A stretch of DNA of 64,000 nt from Microbacterium hatanonis (GTDB taxonomy: Bacteria; Actinomycetota; Actinomycetes; Actinomycetales; Microbacteriaceae), in contig NZ_VRSV01000001.1 in the NCBI RefSeq assembly GCF_008017415.1, positions 1,302,001 through 1,366,000 of the forward strand, written 5' to 3'. The notes under the pieces are model-generated. The model was given only the letters and a program-made list of their open reading frames with translations, was not told where the DNA came from and made no database searches. A program made the translations under genes and the position numbers. Positions 47,595 to 56,591 of the stretch are shown here, piece after piece (position 1 is the stretch's first letter; the number at the start of each line of letters is the position of its first letter).

Positions 47595-48860
47595 TCAGGA
47601 TGGCGCATCGGTGACGTCGTGTACGTCGCGGATGCGCCATCCGTCTTTCGTCTCGACGACCGTCACGATCTGCGTGCCTGGACCCGACAGGGAATCGACA
47701 CGGACGACGACGATCCCGCCCAGGTCGTCGAGAAGCGTCGCCCGACGGGTCTCGGCAGGGTCGTCGATCACGCCCGCCGGAAGCTCCCGGGCCGGATCTT
47801 CCAGCACCGTCGTCAGACACGCGATGTCGTCGCACGCGGTTCGGCGATCAAGGAGTTCCATCGTGACGGCGGCAGCGTCTCCGGTCACGGGGCCGGGCAC
47901 GACCGACCGCGACTCGGACGGGTGTGCTTCGTCGCGAGGCTCCGGTGCCGACGCCGACGTTCCCGGGTCCGCTGCGGGGGCGGTGTGCTCTTCGTCCGCG
48001 GGCCAGAGCAGCCCGGCGCCGATGATGAGGGCCGCGACCACGGCGCCGATGAGGAGCGGCCGTCTGGGGAACGCAGAGCGACGGATGCGGCGAACCGCTG
48101 CGTGCACCACGTCGGACGCGGTGTCGGCAAGGTCCGCGTCCATATGGGAGGCGAGGCGCCGCCAGAGGGATTGCTCCTGCGGCGGCTGCTCGGAGTCGGG
48201 TTCAGCGGCGAGGTGTCGTGCCCGGCGTGGACCGAAGACCTCGGTCACGAGGGGTTCGGGCTCGGCGCACGCGAAAAGCGTGTCTTCGCACTCCGTGTCG
48301 ATCCGCGCCGGGTCGGCCTGCCGCGCCACATCGGCCAGTTCGCGCAGGGTCGCCCCGAGGCGACTGCGCGGCAGGTCTTCCGACATGGTCGCGAGGAGAC
48401 GCGCGGAGGCTTCGCGAGCGGACTCGTCACCCACCCCCTCCACGAGGAGCGGCCGACCGTCGTCCGTGAGCCACCACTCGCCCTCGACACAGTCTTCCCG
48501 GAGGAGCGAAGCTGACAGACCGCGGACGATGCTGACGGCGAGGGTAACGGCTTCTCCCCCGGCGACCGGGGCTCCCGCATCCTGACGCCGCCGCATGAAC
48601 TGCGCCACGTTCTCGGTGAGGAGGGGGAAGACGACATCGTGCCCATCTGCACGGCGGAGGACGTCGTGCGGCGTGAGCAGGTGCGCGTGTCCCTCCGCAC
48701 TCCACCCGGGGAGGTCGGCGACCGTCGAGCGGTCTGCGAGCATCACGCTGCGCCCGTCCGCGCTCTCCGCGACCGTGGCATCGAAAGGACTCGCGGGCGG
48801 CCGCACCGACCGCACCGCGCGGAGGGTGTCGAAGGCCGGCGGGATCGGTGAAGGGAGCAC
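47595..48860 (-). CDS. Membrane protein with degenerate kinase-like N-terminus
   Basis: A 421-residue protein with no confident family. Residues about 1-170 contain stretches such as LLTENVAQFMRRRQDAG and AVSIVRGLSASLL followed by EGEWWLTDDGRPLLVEGVGD, which resemble the C-lobe of actinobacterial Ser/Thr kinases without a catalytic loop HRD or DFG motif. A linker leads to one transmembrane helix at about 268-288 (LLIGAVVAALIIGAGLLW). The exported part has the stretch ETKDGWRIRDVHDVTDAPS, like a small transport-type fold. It may be a pseudokinase-type sensor. Confidence in the role is low. It is convergent with sucB. Confidence 0.55.
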   Translation of the reverse strand: MLPSPIPPAFDTLRAVRSVRPPASPFDATVAESADGRSVMLADRSTVADLPGWSAEGHAHLLTPHDVLRRADGHDVVFPLLTENVAQFMRRRQDAGAPVAGGEAVTLAVSIVRGLSASLLREDCVEGEWWLTDDGRPLLVEGVGDESAREASARLLATMSEDLPRSRLGATLRELADVARQADPARIDTECEDTLFACAEPEPLVTEVFGPRRARHLAAEPDSEQPPQEQSLWRRLASHMDADLADTASDVVHAAVRRIRRSAFPRRPLLIGAVVAALIIGAGLLWPADEEHTAPAADPGTSASAPEPRDEAHPSESRSVVPGPVTGDAAAVTMELLDRRTACDDIACLTTVLEDPARELPAGVIDDPAETRRATLLDDLGGIVVVRVDSLSGPGTQIVTVVETKDGWRIRDVHDVTDAPS

Positions 48861-48978
48861 GTTGCGATGCTCGTCCTCCCGGTCGCGGGGAGGGCGACAT
48901 CACGCAGGACAGTGGATGGCGCGCAACCTCTCGACCGCTGGGGAGGAGACGACTCGACGCCAAAGCTAGAATCGAACC

Positions 48979-49689
48979 ATGGCCGCTCGACCCACCGCTC
49001 CTGAGAAGCGCCCCAACTTCTTCTCCCAGCTCCGCACCCTCTTCACGTTCACGCGGGATGCCTACAAATGGCTCCCGTACGTGCTGGCGGGCATCGTCGT
49101 TCTGGGTATCGCCCTCGGCGTCGGTATCGGGTTCCTGATCCCGCCGTTCGCGATCTGGAGCGTGATCCTCTGGGGCTTCACCGGCCTCCTCGCGGGCATC
49201 CTGGGCGCGATGATCACGATGACGCGGCTGTCGACCAAGGCGATGTACCGCAAGATCGACGGCATGCCGGGCGCTGCGGGCCACGTGCTCTCGACGTCTC
49301 TCGGTCGCCATTGGCAGTCTTCCGAGATGCCGGTGGGCGTGAACCCCCGCACGCAGGAAGCCGTCTATCGCGCCATCGGTCGCGGCGGTGTCGTTCTCGT
49401 CGGCGAGGGCTCGCGTGGCCGTCTCACCCGTCTGGTGAACGAAGAGCGGTCGAAGATCCAGCGCGTGGCCTCGGGAGTGCCGGTGACGGTGCTCTATCTC
49501 GGCCACGGTGACGACGAGGTCGAGGTCAAGAACCTCGCCTCGGCGATCAAGTCGCTTCCCAAGAAGGTCGACCGCGCGTCGATGGCCGCGGTCATCAAGC
49601 GGGTGGACTCCGTGTCGCAGTCGCTCGCGTCGCTGCCGATCCCGAAGGGCATCGACCCCACCAAGGCGCGGGCGCCGCGCCCGCGCTGA
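48979..49689 (+). CDS. DUF4191 family membrane protein
   Basis: A 236-residue protein with two adjacent transmembrane helices (about 34-55 and 59-78) and a cytosolic C-terminal domain. DUF4191 features are FFSQLRTLFTFTRDAYKWLPY, TRLSTKAMYRKIDGMPGAAGHVL, VLVGEGSRGRLTRLVNEERSK and the tail IPKGIDPTKARAPRPR. Unknown function, conserved in actinobacteria next to RDD and glnA genes as here. It is convergent with the RDD gene. Confidence 0.9.
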   Translation: MAARPTAPEKRPNFFSQLRTLFTFTRDAYKWLPYVLAGIVVLGIALGVGIGFLIPPFAIWSVILWGFTGLLAGILGAMITMTRLSTKAMYRKIDGMPGAAGHVLSTSLGRHWQSSEMPVGVNPRTQEAVYRAIGRGGVVLVGEGSRGRLTRLVNEERSKIQRVASGVPVTVLYLGHGDDEVEVKNLASAIKSLPKKVDRASMAAVIKRVDSVSQSLASLPIPKGIDPTKARAPRPR

Positions 49690-49696
49690 TCGCGCG

Positions 49697-50089
49697 TCAG
49701 CGGCGTACGAGCACCGTTCCGACCGCCTTGTCGTGCAGGCCGCGCTGATCGGCATCCCAGATCACCGCGGGGATGACGAGGATGAGCAGCACGGTGCGGA
49801 TGACCGGCTTCCACAGCCCCACCCAGCCACCGTCAAGACGCTGCAGGCGCAGCCCGACGATGCGGTGTCCGGGGCTGCCCTGGAGCGTGGGCAGGAAGAC
49901 GATCTGAATCGCCGCGAAGATCGCGAAGATCGCGAGGGCGTCCCACGCGAAGAACCCCGAGATCAGGTATGCCGCGCCGTAGTCGATGAAAAGCGCGCCG
50001 ACACGTCGCCCGAGTCGAGCGACGGATCCGGGACCTTCTTTCGGGTATCCGAGTCGATCACCGGGGAAGTCGGACGGGGCGAAGGTCAT
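49697..50089 (-). CDS. RDD family membrane protein
   Basis: A 130-residue small membrane protein. The RDD pattern is GSVARLGRRVGALFIDYGAAYLISG, then two more helices, PGHRIVGLRLQRL and RTVLLILVIPAVI. RDD proteins may act as ion antiporters, but the role is mostly unknown. It is divergent from glnA across 132 bases holding a GlnR-type box. Confidence 0.85.
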   Translation of the reverse strand: MTFAPSDFPGDRLGYPKEGPGSVARLGRRVGALFIDYGAAYLISGFFAWDALAIFAIFAAIQIVFLPTLQGSPGHRIVGLRLQRLDGGWVGLWKPVIRTVLLILVIPAVIWDADQRGLHDKAVGTVLVRR

Positions 50090-50112
50090 CCGGCAAGCCT
50101 AACCACGGGCTC

Positions 50113-50128
50113 GTAACATCCCGGAAAC
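50113..50128 (+). promoter_or_regulatory. GlnR-type binding box upstream of glnA
   Basis: GTAAC-ATCCCG-GAAAC at 50113-50128 repeats the GTAAC-N6-GAAAC pattern seen upstream of amt at 2263-2278. It lies 94 bases before glnA. GlnR is the known activator or repressor of nitrogen genes in many actinobacteria, so glnA and amt are probably coregulated. Confidence 0.7.
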
Positions 50129-50221
50129 ATATGGGACACTGGCGAGCAATGCCCTGCCGATAGGTTCGACTGGTCAGGCCTGGCGGCCGGCACATCCCGA
50201 TTCGCTACCTCTGGAGTCTTC

Positions 50222-51646
50222 ATGTTCAAAGATTCGTCCGAGGTTCTGCGCTTCATCCAGGAAGAGGACGTCAAGTTCCTCGATATCCGTTTCACGGATC
50301 TCCCGGGTGTGCAGCAGCACTTCAACATCCCCGCGGCCACCGTCGACGAGGAGTTCTTCACCGTCGGGCAGCTGTTCGACGGGTCCTCGATCCGCGGATT
50401 CGCGAACATCCACGAATCCGACATGCAGCTCATCCCTGACGTCACCACGGCGTACCTCGACCAGTTCCGCGAGGCGAAGACGCTGGTCATGGTCTTCGAC
50501 ATCTACAACCCGCGCAACGGTGAGATCTACTCGAAGGACCCGCGCCAGGTCGCCAAGAAGGCCGAGAAGTACCTCGCCTCCACCGGCATCGCCGACACCG
50601 CGTTCTTCGCCCCCGAGGCCGAGTTCTACATCTTCGACGACGTGCGCTTCGAGGTGAAGCAGAACTCGAGCTTCTACTCGGTGGACTCCGAGGAAGGCGC
50701 GTGGAACACGGGTCGCGAAGAAGAGGGCGGAAACCTCGCCAACAAGACCCCCTACAAGGGCGGGTACTTCCCGGTCTCCCCCGTCGACAAGACGGCCGAC
50801 CTCCGCGATGACATCACGCTGAAGCTGATCGAGGCGGGCTTCCAGCTCGAGCGCTCGCACCACGAGGTGGGCACCGGTGGTCAGCAGGAGATCAACTACC
50901 GCTTCGACACGATGCTGCACGCGGCCGACGACATCCTGAAGTTCAAGTACATCGTCAAGAACACCGCCGAGCAGTGGGGCAAGGTCGCGACCTTCATGCC
51001 GAAGCCGCTCTTCGGCGACAACGGCTCGGGTATGCACACGCACCAGTCGCTGTGGCAGGACGGCAAGCCGCTGTTCTACGACGAGACCGGCTACGGCGGG
51101 CTCTCCGACGTCGCGCGCTGGTACATCGGCGGTCTGCTCGCTCACGCGCCCGCGGTGCTCGCGTTCACCAACCCGACGCTGAACAGCTACCACCGTCTCG
51201 TGAAGGGCTTCGAGGCCCCGGTCAACCTGGTCTACTCGGCCGGTAACCGCTCGGCCGCGATCCGCATCCCGATCACCGGTTCGAACCCGAAGGCGAAGCG
51301 CATCGAGTTCCGTGCACCGGATGCTTCGGGCAACCCGTACCTCGCGTTCGCGGCTCAGCTGATGGCCGGCATCGACGGCATCAAGAACCGCATCGAGCCG
51401 CACGAGCCCGTCGACAAGGACCTCTACGAGCTCCCTGCCGAAGAGGCCAAGAACATCCCGCAGGTTCCGAACTCGCTGCTCGACTCGCTCGAGGCGCTCC
51501 GCGCAGACCACGAGTTCCTCCTCGCCGGCGGCGTGTTCACCCAGGAGCTCATCGACACCTGGATCGAGTACAAGATCGAGAACGAGATCCAGCCCATCGC
51601 ACAGCGTCCGCACCCGTTCGAGTACGAGCTGTATTTTGGTGTCTAA
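50222..51646 (+). CDS. glnA: Type I glutamine synthetase
   Basis: A 474-residue glutamine synthetase that condenses ammonium and glutamate with ATP, the main route of ammonium assimilation. Markers are [18 protein letters not shown] (near the N-terminus), the active-site [43 protein letters not shown] with metal-binding histidine, and the adenylylation site region [16 protein letters not shown] followed by a Tyr in the usual [10 protein letters not shown] block. It has the length of GSI-beta enzymes with an adenylylatable tyrosine near position 397 in the family. ATG 50222 follows TGGAGTCTTC. A GlnR box lies upstream and a strong terminator downstream. Confidence 0.97.
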   Translation: MFKDSSEVLRFIQEEDVKFLDIRFTDLPGVQQHFNIPAATVDEEFFTVGQLFDGSSIRGFANIHESDMQLIPDVTTAYLDQFREAKTLVMVFDIYNPRNGEIYSKDPRQVAKKAEKYLASTGIADTAFFAPEAEFYIFDDVRFEVKQNSSFYSVDSEEGAWNTGREEEGGNLANKTPYKGGYFPVSPVDKTADLRDDITLKLIEAGFQLERSHHEVGTGGQQEINYRFDTMLHAADDILKFKYIVKNTAEQWGKVATFMPKPLFGDNGSGMHTHQSLWQDGKPLFYDETGYGGLSDVARWYIGGLLAHAPAVLAFTNPTLNSYHRLVKGFEAPVNLVYSAGNRSAAIRIPITGSNPKAKRIEFRAPDASGNPYLAFAAQLMAGIDGIKNRIEPHEPVDKDLYELPAEEAKNIPQVPNSLLDSLEALRADHEFLLAGGVFTQELIDTWIEYKIENEIQPIAQRPHPFEYELYFGV

Positions 51647-51723
51647 CACGTAGCAACGCGTACCCGTGCGTGCCCTATGCGCAGCAACAGCGACAGGGTT
51701 GGGCACGCTGAAGCGACTCGCAG

Positions 51724-51780
51724 AACCCCGGTTACTACTGGAACCCCCGCGAAAGCGGCCAGTTAGTCACCGGGGTTTTG
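51724..51780 (+). terminator. Rho-independent terminator of glnA
   Basis: CCCCGGTTACTACTGG (51727-51742) pairs imperfectly with CCAGTTAGTCACCGGGG (51759-51775), followed by TTTTGTGGTTT. It is the last core-gene signal before the accessory region. Confidence 0.8.
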
Positions 51781-52113
51781 TGGTTTCTGGGGCAGGCTCC
51801 CGATCCCCCGTGCAGGTACGGGTTGATACCGGATAGTTGGCCAAGGATCAGCCCTAGGTCTTTCCAAGCTCGACGGGCTCGGCCTCAAGTCAACTCTGAC
51901 TTGACTGGCGGCGCATAACGCACATCCCGATCACCCCGCTTTCCCGGGCCTCCCCCTTCTAGTGCATCGCGAACGACCTCAGACGGCGTTGGGAATGGCT
52001 CGCGCAACTCCGAGCGGCGCCGCGTACAAGATCGATATGAGCATCCACAACCCCAATCTGGACACTTCGACACCACTCCGCCCGGACTCGGGAGCACCGC
52101 GCATAGGCGGGTC

Positions 52114-52304
52114 ATGACCACGAACCGATTGATACTCCCGCTGCAGCTGACCCCTCGAGAGCTAGCGGAATATCTCAGCATTCCGCGGACTCGGGGGCTG
52201 GCGCACGACGAAGAAGGGGGCCGCCGTTCAACCGAATCGGCGAGCACGTAATGTACCCCGCTGGCAAGCTCGAGGTATGGCTGAGTCAGCGAGTGTCCGC
52301 TTAG
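52114..52304 (+). pseudogene. Broken excisionase/HTH_17 DNA-binding gene
   Basis: ATG 52114 opens MTTNRLILPLQLTPRELAEYL, the helix-turn-helix start typical of excisionase-family proteins. After SIPRT the frame fails. A second frame then gives a short piece WRTTKKG and a third gives PPFNRIGEHVMYPAGKLEVW with SQRVSA and a stop at 52302-52304. These three pieces in order rebuild a normal 60-residue excisionase-like domain, so at least two frameshifts (one apparently in a run of five Gs near 52219-52223) have inactivated it. No integrase is nearby. Confidence 0.75.
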
Positions 52305-52540
52305 ACCGCTCTACTCTCTGGAAGATGTAGTTCATGCGACAGCTTGCTCGCCCGGCGTCCAGCGTCTTGTCCACGCGTCTGTGTCGGCGCGGGACGCATA
52401 GAGTCATTGAGTCAAACCTCACCTGATTCGGCCCTGAGGGAAGCGGCGGTGATTCTCGCGACCAGCAATCGATATGGTGATTCCGACGCTCGCGAGGCGC
52501 TGAGGACAACTAGTTCGAGCGGTTTGCGCAAGAGCGCCTG

Positions 52541-52572
52541 CGCGACTCGAACCCCTGACCCCCCTGCACTGC
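52541..52572 (-). tRNA. tRNA(Ala)-like 3' fragment, partial; probable attachment-site remnant
   Basis: On the minus strand this reads as the variable region and T-arm of a tRNA: GCAGGGGGGTCAGGGGTTCG continuing AGTC, with the TTCGAGT loop. From memory it resembles tRNA(Ala) with an extra G. The sequence diverges right after AGTC, where the 3' T-stem strand should be CCCCT, and the 5' half of a tRNA is absent upstream, so it is not a working gene. A short 3' piece of a tRNA near an excisionase relic is the expected look of an att site left by an integrated element. Confidence 0.4.
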
Positions 52573-52742
52573 TTGGCCCCTCCCTGGATGTCCCCCCCGC
52601 TTCCCTGGATGTTCTCGTGACCGATCATGGGCACGCCCCCGCACTCATCTCGGCGACTTCTCCCGGAACACGTCAGGAGTGTGCCGAGGAGTTTCACGGC
52701 GGTGCAGCATGGAGCGTTTATGCAGAGCGACGCGGGAGTTGG

Positions 52743-53957
52743 TCAGCGGAGCGGGGTGATTCCCTGAGTCCCGCGGGGGAAGGTTGCGAGCACCGAAGGG
52801 TCGATGTTGAGGTGCGCGGACACCAGCTGCGGCGGAACGTGCGACAGCCAGTTCGCGAGAGAGATTTCTTCGTACGTGGGGGCTCGGAACACCTCGAGAA
52901 ACTGCAGCACGTCATCGCCGGTGTTCTCGATGTAGTGGCCATAGTTCTTCTTCACGACCCCCACATCGCCCGGTCGGAAGTCTGTGGTGTTCGCGTGCGG
53001 ACCCGTGTTGAAGACGGTCATGCGCGCTGAACCGCGAAGGTAGTACTGCCACTCGTCTGCGTTCGGGTGCCAGTGGAGCTCCCGCATCGATCCCGGTTCG
53101 ACTGTGACCAACGCGGCGGCAACGGTGTTCGAGAGGGGAAAGGTGGTGCTGTCGGCGATCTGGATGCTGCCGCCGCTGTTCTGGTGGCGTGGCTGCGATC
53201 GGGACAGACGGAAGATGACCGGTTCAGATGCCCCCCAACTCACGCCCGCAGCGTCCTGATCGGCCGCAAGATCACCGGGCTCCTCGCCGGGGAAGATCCA
53301 GAGATTGTGCAGCGGGATGTCGGTGAACACCTCCTGCGCAACACCGAAGTTCTTCGCCAGCACCTCGGGCGGCGTGTGGGCGAACCAGTCCGTCAGCAGC
53401 AGGGTGTTGCTTTCGGATTGATTGCCGTCATCGAAGGCGAGGACGAACTCCGCGCCTTCCGGGCCCAGGCCCTGCAACGAGTGCGGGGTACCTGCGGGGA
53501 AGAACCAGAGGTCTCCCTCCTCGACGTCCTCGACGCTCGGGAGCCCGGCGCGGCTGAGGGTCGTGACTCGGCACTTGCCGCGGGTCATCACCGCCCATTC
53601 TGCTGTCTGGTGCCAGTGAAGCTCGCGAATGCCGCCGGGCTCGAGGTGCATGTTGACGCCAGCGATCTCCTCCTGGATGGCGAAGTCCTGCTTCGTGAGT
53701 TCCCGAGCCCACCCGCCCTTCTGGACGCGGCGGGGTGAGATGTTGAAAGAGGACCAGAAGAACGCCTGCGTGCTGATGTCCGTCGCGGGCGCGTCGATCT
53801 GGTTGGGGAACTGGCTTTCGATGACGGCGTTCTGCGGGCCGGTCATCGCCGTGGTCTGCAGGTTGCCGAGGGTGTTGATTTCGCCTTCAGCCGGGAGGTC
53901 GGGGTTCCCGAAAGTGGGCGTCTCGTGATTCGCCGCCGTGCCGTCGCTGGTTTCCAT
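52743..53957 (-). CDS. oxdC: Bicupin oxalate decarboxylase family protein
   Basis: A 404-residue double-cupin. Each cupin has a Mn-binding set: RELHWHQTAEWAVM with later HSLQGLG in domain 1, and RELHWHPNADEWQYYL with GHYIENTG in domain 2. It closely follows oxalate decarboxylase, which converts oxalate to formate and CO2. The lid that carries the catalytic Glu reads SESNT (near residues 224-228) where Bacillus OxdC has SENST, so the Glu is kept but the neighbours are swapped. No signal peptide; the start ATG 53957 follows GAGGAG. It diverges from the DUF1275 gene across a perfect palindrome. Confidence 0.88.
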   Translation of the reverse strand: METSDGTAANHETPTFGNPDLPAEGEINTLGNLQTTAMTGPQNAVIESQFPNQIDAPATDISTQAFFWSSFNISPRRVQKGGWARELTKQDFAIQEEIAGVNMHLEPGGIRELHWHQTAEWAVMTRGKCRVTTLSRAGLPSVEDVEEGDLWFFPAGTPHSLQGLGPEGAEFVLAFDDGNQSESNTLLLTDWFAHTPPEVLAKNFGVAQEVFTDIPLHNLWIFPGEEPGDLAADQDAAGVSWGASEPVIFRLSRSQPRHQNSGGSIQIADSTTFPLSNTVAAALVTVEPGSMRELHWHPNADEWQYYLRGSARMTVFNTGPHANTTDFRPGDVGVVKKNYGHYIENTGDDVLQFLEVFRAPTYEEISLANWLSHVPPQLVSAHLNIDPSVLATFPRGTQGITPLR

Positions 53958-54025
53958 TGCGTGCTCCTCGATCCGTCGATAGTTACATCGCAAGAATCCA
54001 TCGCCCATCGCCGGTGCCCTTCCTT

Positions 54026-54052
54026 CAGTTGTCGAGAATGTCTCGACAACTG
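54026..54052. promoter_or_regulatory. Perfect 12-base inverted repeat in the oxdC/DUF1275 divergent promoter
   Basis: CAGTTGTCGAGA (54026-54037) and TCTCGACAACTG (54041-54052) are exact reverse complements with ATG between. It lies about 69 bases before both starts. This is a strong operator candidate for a dimeric repressor controlling both genes; no regulator gene is adjacent. Confidence 0.7.
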
Positions 54053-54121
54053 TCGTGGAAGCCGTAGCGCGGCGACGGGTGTGATGGTCGCGTTGGCTTT
54101 CTACGAAGCGGAGGACCCCGA

Positions 54122-54850
54122 ATGACCTCGACAGCGGTGACAGAACGCGCGCGATATCCGCTTCTGGAACGCCCATCGGCCGCTATCGCTTTAGCCTTCG
54201 TTGCCGGACTGTTGAACGCGTGGACCTTCGGAAATACGCAGACCTTCGCGACGGTTCAATCCGGCAACATCGTCTCGATCGGCTACTTCCTCGTCGCCGG
54301 CGATATGGGGCGTGTCGGCGTTGCCGCGGTGTCGGTTCTGGCCTTCTTCCTCGGCGCGTGCGCGTGCAGCATCCTGATCTTGTGGTTAGCGCGTCATCGC
54401 CGCGCATACTCGATGGTCGTTCTTGCCGTGGAGACGTTCCTGCTCTTGGTGTTGGCCGGTGTCTCGATGATGGGTGCGGTGGACCCGTGGTGGGTCGCGT
54501 GGAGCATCAGCTTTCTCGCTGGGGTCCAGGGCAACGCCTTTCATCGGGAAACGGGAATGCTGTACGGCAACGTCGCCGTGACGCTCGTGGTGCAGATGGC
54601 GGGAAGTCTCCTCGGTCGGGCACTCGGGGTGAGGATTGCGTCGGACGGCCAGCCGCATCTGCGTCCGGCGGGTGGGTTCCTGCTCATCCTGGGGGGATTC
54701 GCTGCCGGCGGGGCAGTGGGCTGCGCTATCGATCTCGTCTGGAGGGGCGGCCCCCTTCTGGCGGCCGGCCTGCTGCTGGCGGTCTTGGCCGTCATGGCAG
54801 CCACGCATCGCGGCCCGGTTGACCCGGCCCAGAATGCGCCGACGCCGTGA
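54122..54850 (+). CDS. DUF1275/YoaK family membrane protein
   Basis: A 242-residue membrane protein with about six helices. DUF1275 features are LAFVAGLLNAWTFGNTQTFATVQSGN near the start and FLAGVQGNAFHRETGMLYGN in the middle. The family is predicted to transport small molecules, and no substrate is known. ATG 54122 has GGAGG seven bases upstream. It shares a divergent operator region with the oxalate decarboxylase, which hints at a role in organic-acid stress, but this is only a guess. Confidence 0.85.
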   Translation: MTSTAVTERARYPLLERPSAAIALAFVAGLLNAWTFGNTQTFATVQSGNIVSIGYFLVAGDMGRVGVAAVSVLAFFLGACACSILILWLARHRRAYSMVVLAVETFLLLVLAGVSMMGAVDPWWVAWSISFLAGVQGNAFHRETGMLYGNVAVTLVVQMAGSLLGRALGVRIASDGQPHLRPAGGFLLILGGFAAGGAVGCAIDLVWRGGPLLAAGLLLAVLAVMAATHRGPVDPAQNAPTP

Positions 54851-54953
54851 GGAATCGACGACCGCTCAGGCTAGGAAGTCGCGGCGACTCCTCCCATCGT
54901 CACCGCGCGGAGCGAGCCGTGAACCCGGAGCATCGCCGCTTCAGTCACGAAGA

Positions 54954-56591
54954 TTATTTGCTGTCGCGTTGAGGCCCGGGCCTTCTACGGGGCGGCGGTG
55001 GCTCGGGGAAGTAATGCTGCTCGCGAGGTTCGCTCTCGGTGTGCGCACGAGCGGCCGTCTGGATCTCACGATCACGACCGGTCAGCCTTTGGGTCTGCTG
55101 CCGCCGGTATTCGCTCCACGAGGGGACCATGAACGACTCCAGCAGCGAATCCTCCTCCTCGCCGCTGCGAAGAAGCGTCCAGCGGTACCCGCCGGTGCGG
55201 CGCCGGGAACCCTCGACCAGTCGCATGGATTCGCGGAATGAATCGATGTTCTCGGGGTGAACGGCGTAGGTGATCTGCACAAGCACGGGGCCGTCGGTCG
55301 GCTGGGGATCGAGAACAAGGGTGGGCGTGGGCCACGACGTCGAGACAGTACGGTCGACGGTGCTGGTGCCCGGCAGAAGCGGCAACCACGCCACACTGGC
55401 GGCGACGACGACAAGCATCGCCGCGGCCACCGCTAATGATGTCGCCGTGCCGACGGTCCCCGCCAGGGCGCCCCAGCCGAACGACCCGATTGCCATCGCG
55501 CCCATGAAGATGAGGATGTAGATGGATGCTCCGCGCGATCGTACCCATTGCGGGAGGGTCAACTGAAGCGCGGCATTCAGCACGGTGAGCGTCCCGATCC
55601 AGGCAACGCCAGCGAGAACGAGCAGCAGCAGCATCGGCAGGAACGACAAGAACGCTGCCGCGACAGTGCCGACCGCGAACAGCAGAGCACTCACGGCGAT
55701 GACCACGTTGTCGGAGAACTTTTTCCGGGCGATGGGCAGAGCGAAAATGCCGAGTACGGCGCCGGCGCCGAGGGCACCGAGGAGGAAGCCGTAACCACTT
55801 GACGTAAGGCCCAGTCGTGTGGCGGTAACGGGAACCAGCGCCCACAGTGCGCTGGCGGGAAGAGCGAACAAGGCCGACCTCAGAAGGATGCGGCGCACCA
55901 GGCGGGCCGATGCTACATACCGAACGCCCGCTCGAAGCGCGGCGGTGAACGGCTCTCGGTCGTCGAGCCCCACCTGCGGCGGACGTCGCCACCACCAGAG
56001 TGCAGCGACCGCTGCGACGAAGCTCAGCGCGTTGATACCGAAGACCACGGGGGCGCCGAACAGGGACAGCAACACTCCGGCGAGAGCGGGACCGACTGCG
56101 CGGGCGCCGTTCACCGTCACTCCACCGAGCGCCGAGGACGCACCGATGAGCGAGCGGGGAACGAGTTCAGGTTGGATCGCCTGCCACGCCGGTGACGTCA
56201 GTGTCGAGGTGATTCCGAGCAGGAACGTGAAGCCGAGGATGGTCCACGGTGTGAGTGCATTGAAGAAGGCGATGAGTGTCAGCACCGCGGCGATCACGGC
56301 GCTTGCCATCGATCCCCAGATCAGTAGCTTTCGGCGGTCGAGGGAATCGGCAAGAACTCCGGCGGGGAGGGAGAACAGCACGGCCGGGGCAAGGCTCGCT
56401 GTCTGGACGAGGGCGATGATGGTCGCTCCCGCTCCCGCGTCGACGAGGAACCACTGCGCACCGACGGTCTGCATCCAGGTGCCGATGTTGCTCCCCAACT
56501 GCGCGAACCACAGCACCCGAAACGCCGGGATTGCCAGCGGAGCCCAGGCGGAGGGGGCGCCGGGCTTCGTCACATCGGATGTGGAAGTCAT
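54954..56591 (-). CDS. MFS exporter (EntS/MFS_3 type) with C-terminal monooxygenase-like extension
   Basis: A 545-residue protein. The first about 410 residues give 12 hydrophobic helices of the MFS_3 group, with FRVLWFAQLGSNIGTWMQTVG at the start and the loop LADSLDRRKLLIWG between helices 2 and 3. The C-terminal 130 residues are soluble, with VLVQITYAVHPENIDSF, RLVEGSRRRTGGYRWTLLRS and ESFMVPSWSEYRRQQTQRLT, resembling an antibiotic-biosynthesis monooxygenase-like (ABM) fold. Such fusions are known in several actinobacteria and proteobacteria. The start ATG 56591 overlaps the VOC gene stop by four bases. Confidence 0.85.
   Translation of the reverse strand: MTSTSDVTKPGAPSAWAPLAIPAFRVLWFAQLGSNIGTWMQTVGAQWFLVDAGAGATIIALVQTASLAPAVLFSLPAGVLADSLDRRKLLIWGSMASAVIAAVLTLIAFFNALTPWTILGFTFLLGITSTLTSPAWQAIQPELVPRSLIGASSALGGVTVNGARAVGPALAGVLLSLFGAPVVFGINALSFVAAVAALWWWRRPPQVGLDDREPFTAALRAGVRYVASARLVRRILLRSALFALPASALWALVPVTATRLGLTSSGYGFLLGALGAGAVLGIFALPIARKKFSDNVVIAVSALLFAVGTVAAAFLSFLPMLLLLVLAGVAWIGTLTVLNAALQLTLPQWVRSRGASIYILIFMGAMAIGSFGWGALAGTVGTATSLAVAAAMLVVVAASVAWLPLLPGTSTVDRTVSTSWPTPTLVLDPQPTDGPVLVQITYAVHPENIDSFRESMRLVEGSRRRTGGYRWTLLRSGEEEDSLLESFMVPSWSEYRRQQTQRLTGRDREIQTAARAHTESEPREQHYFPEPPPPRRRPGPQRDSK

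Larger units (their letters stand above)
51781..52742. other. About 960 bases without intact genes, boundary of the accessory region
   Basis: Between the glnA terminator and the cupin gene no ORF has recognisable homology apart from the broken excisionase gene (52114-52304) and the tRNA-like fragment (52541-52572). AGTCAA and TTGACT at 51890-51909 form a short inverted repeat. The short ORFs here are low-quality in both strands. The composition and remnants fit a decayed integration junction. Confidence 0.5.

Noticed and set aside
52541..52572. A functional tRNA gene
   Set aside because: Only the variable region and part of the T-arm are present, and the 3' T-stem strand does not pair.
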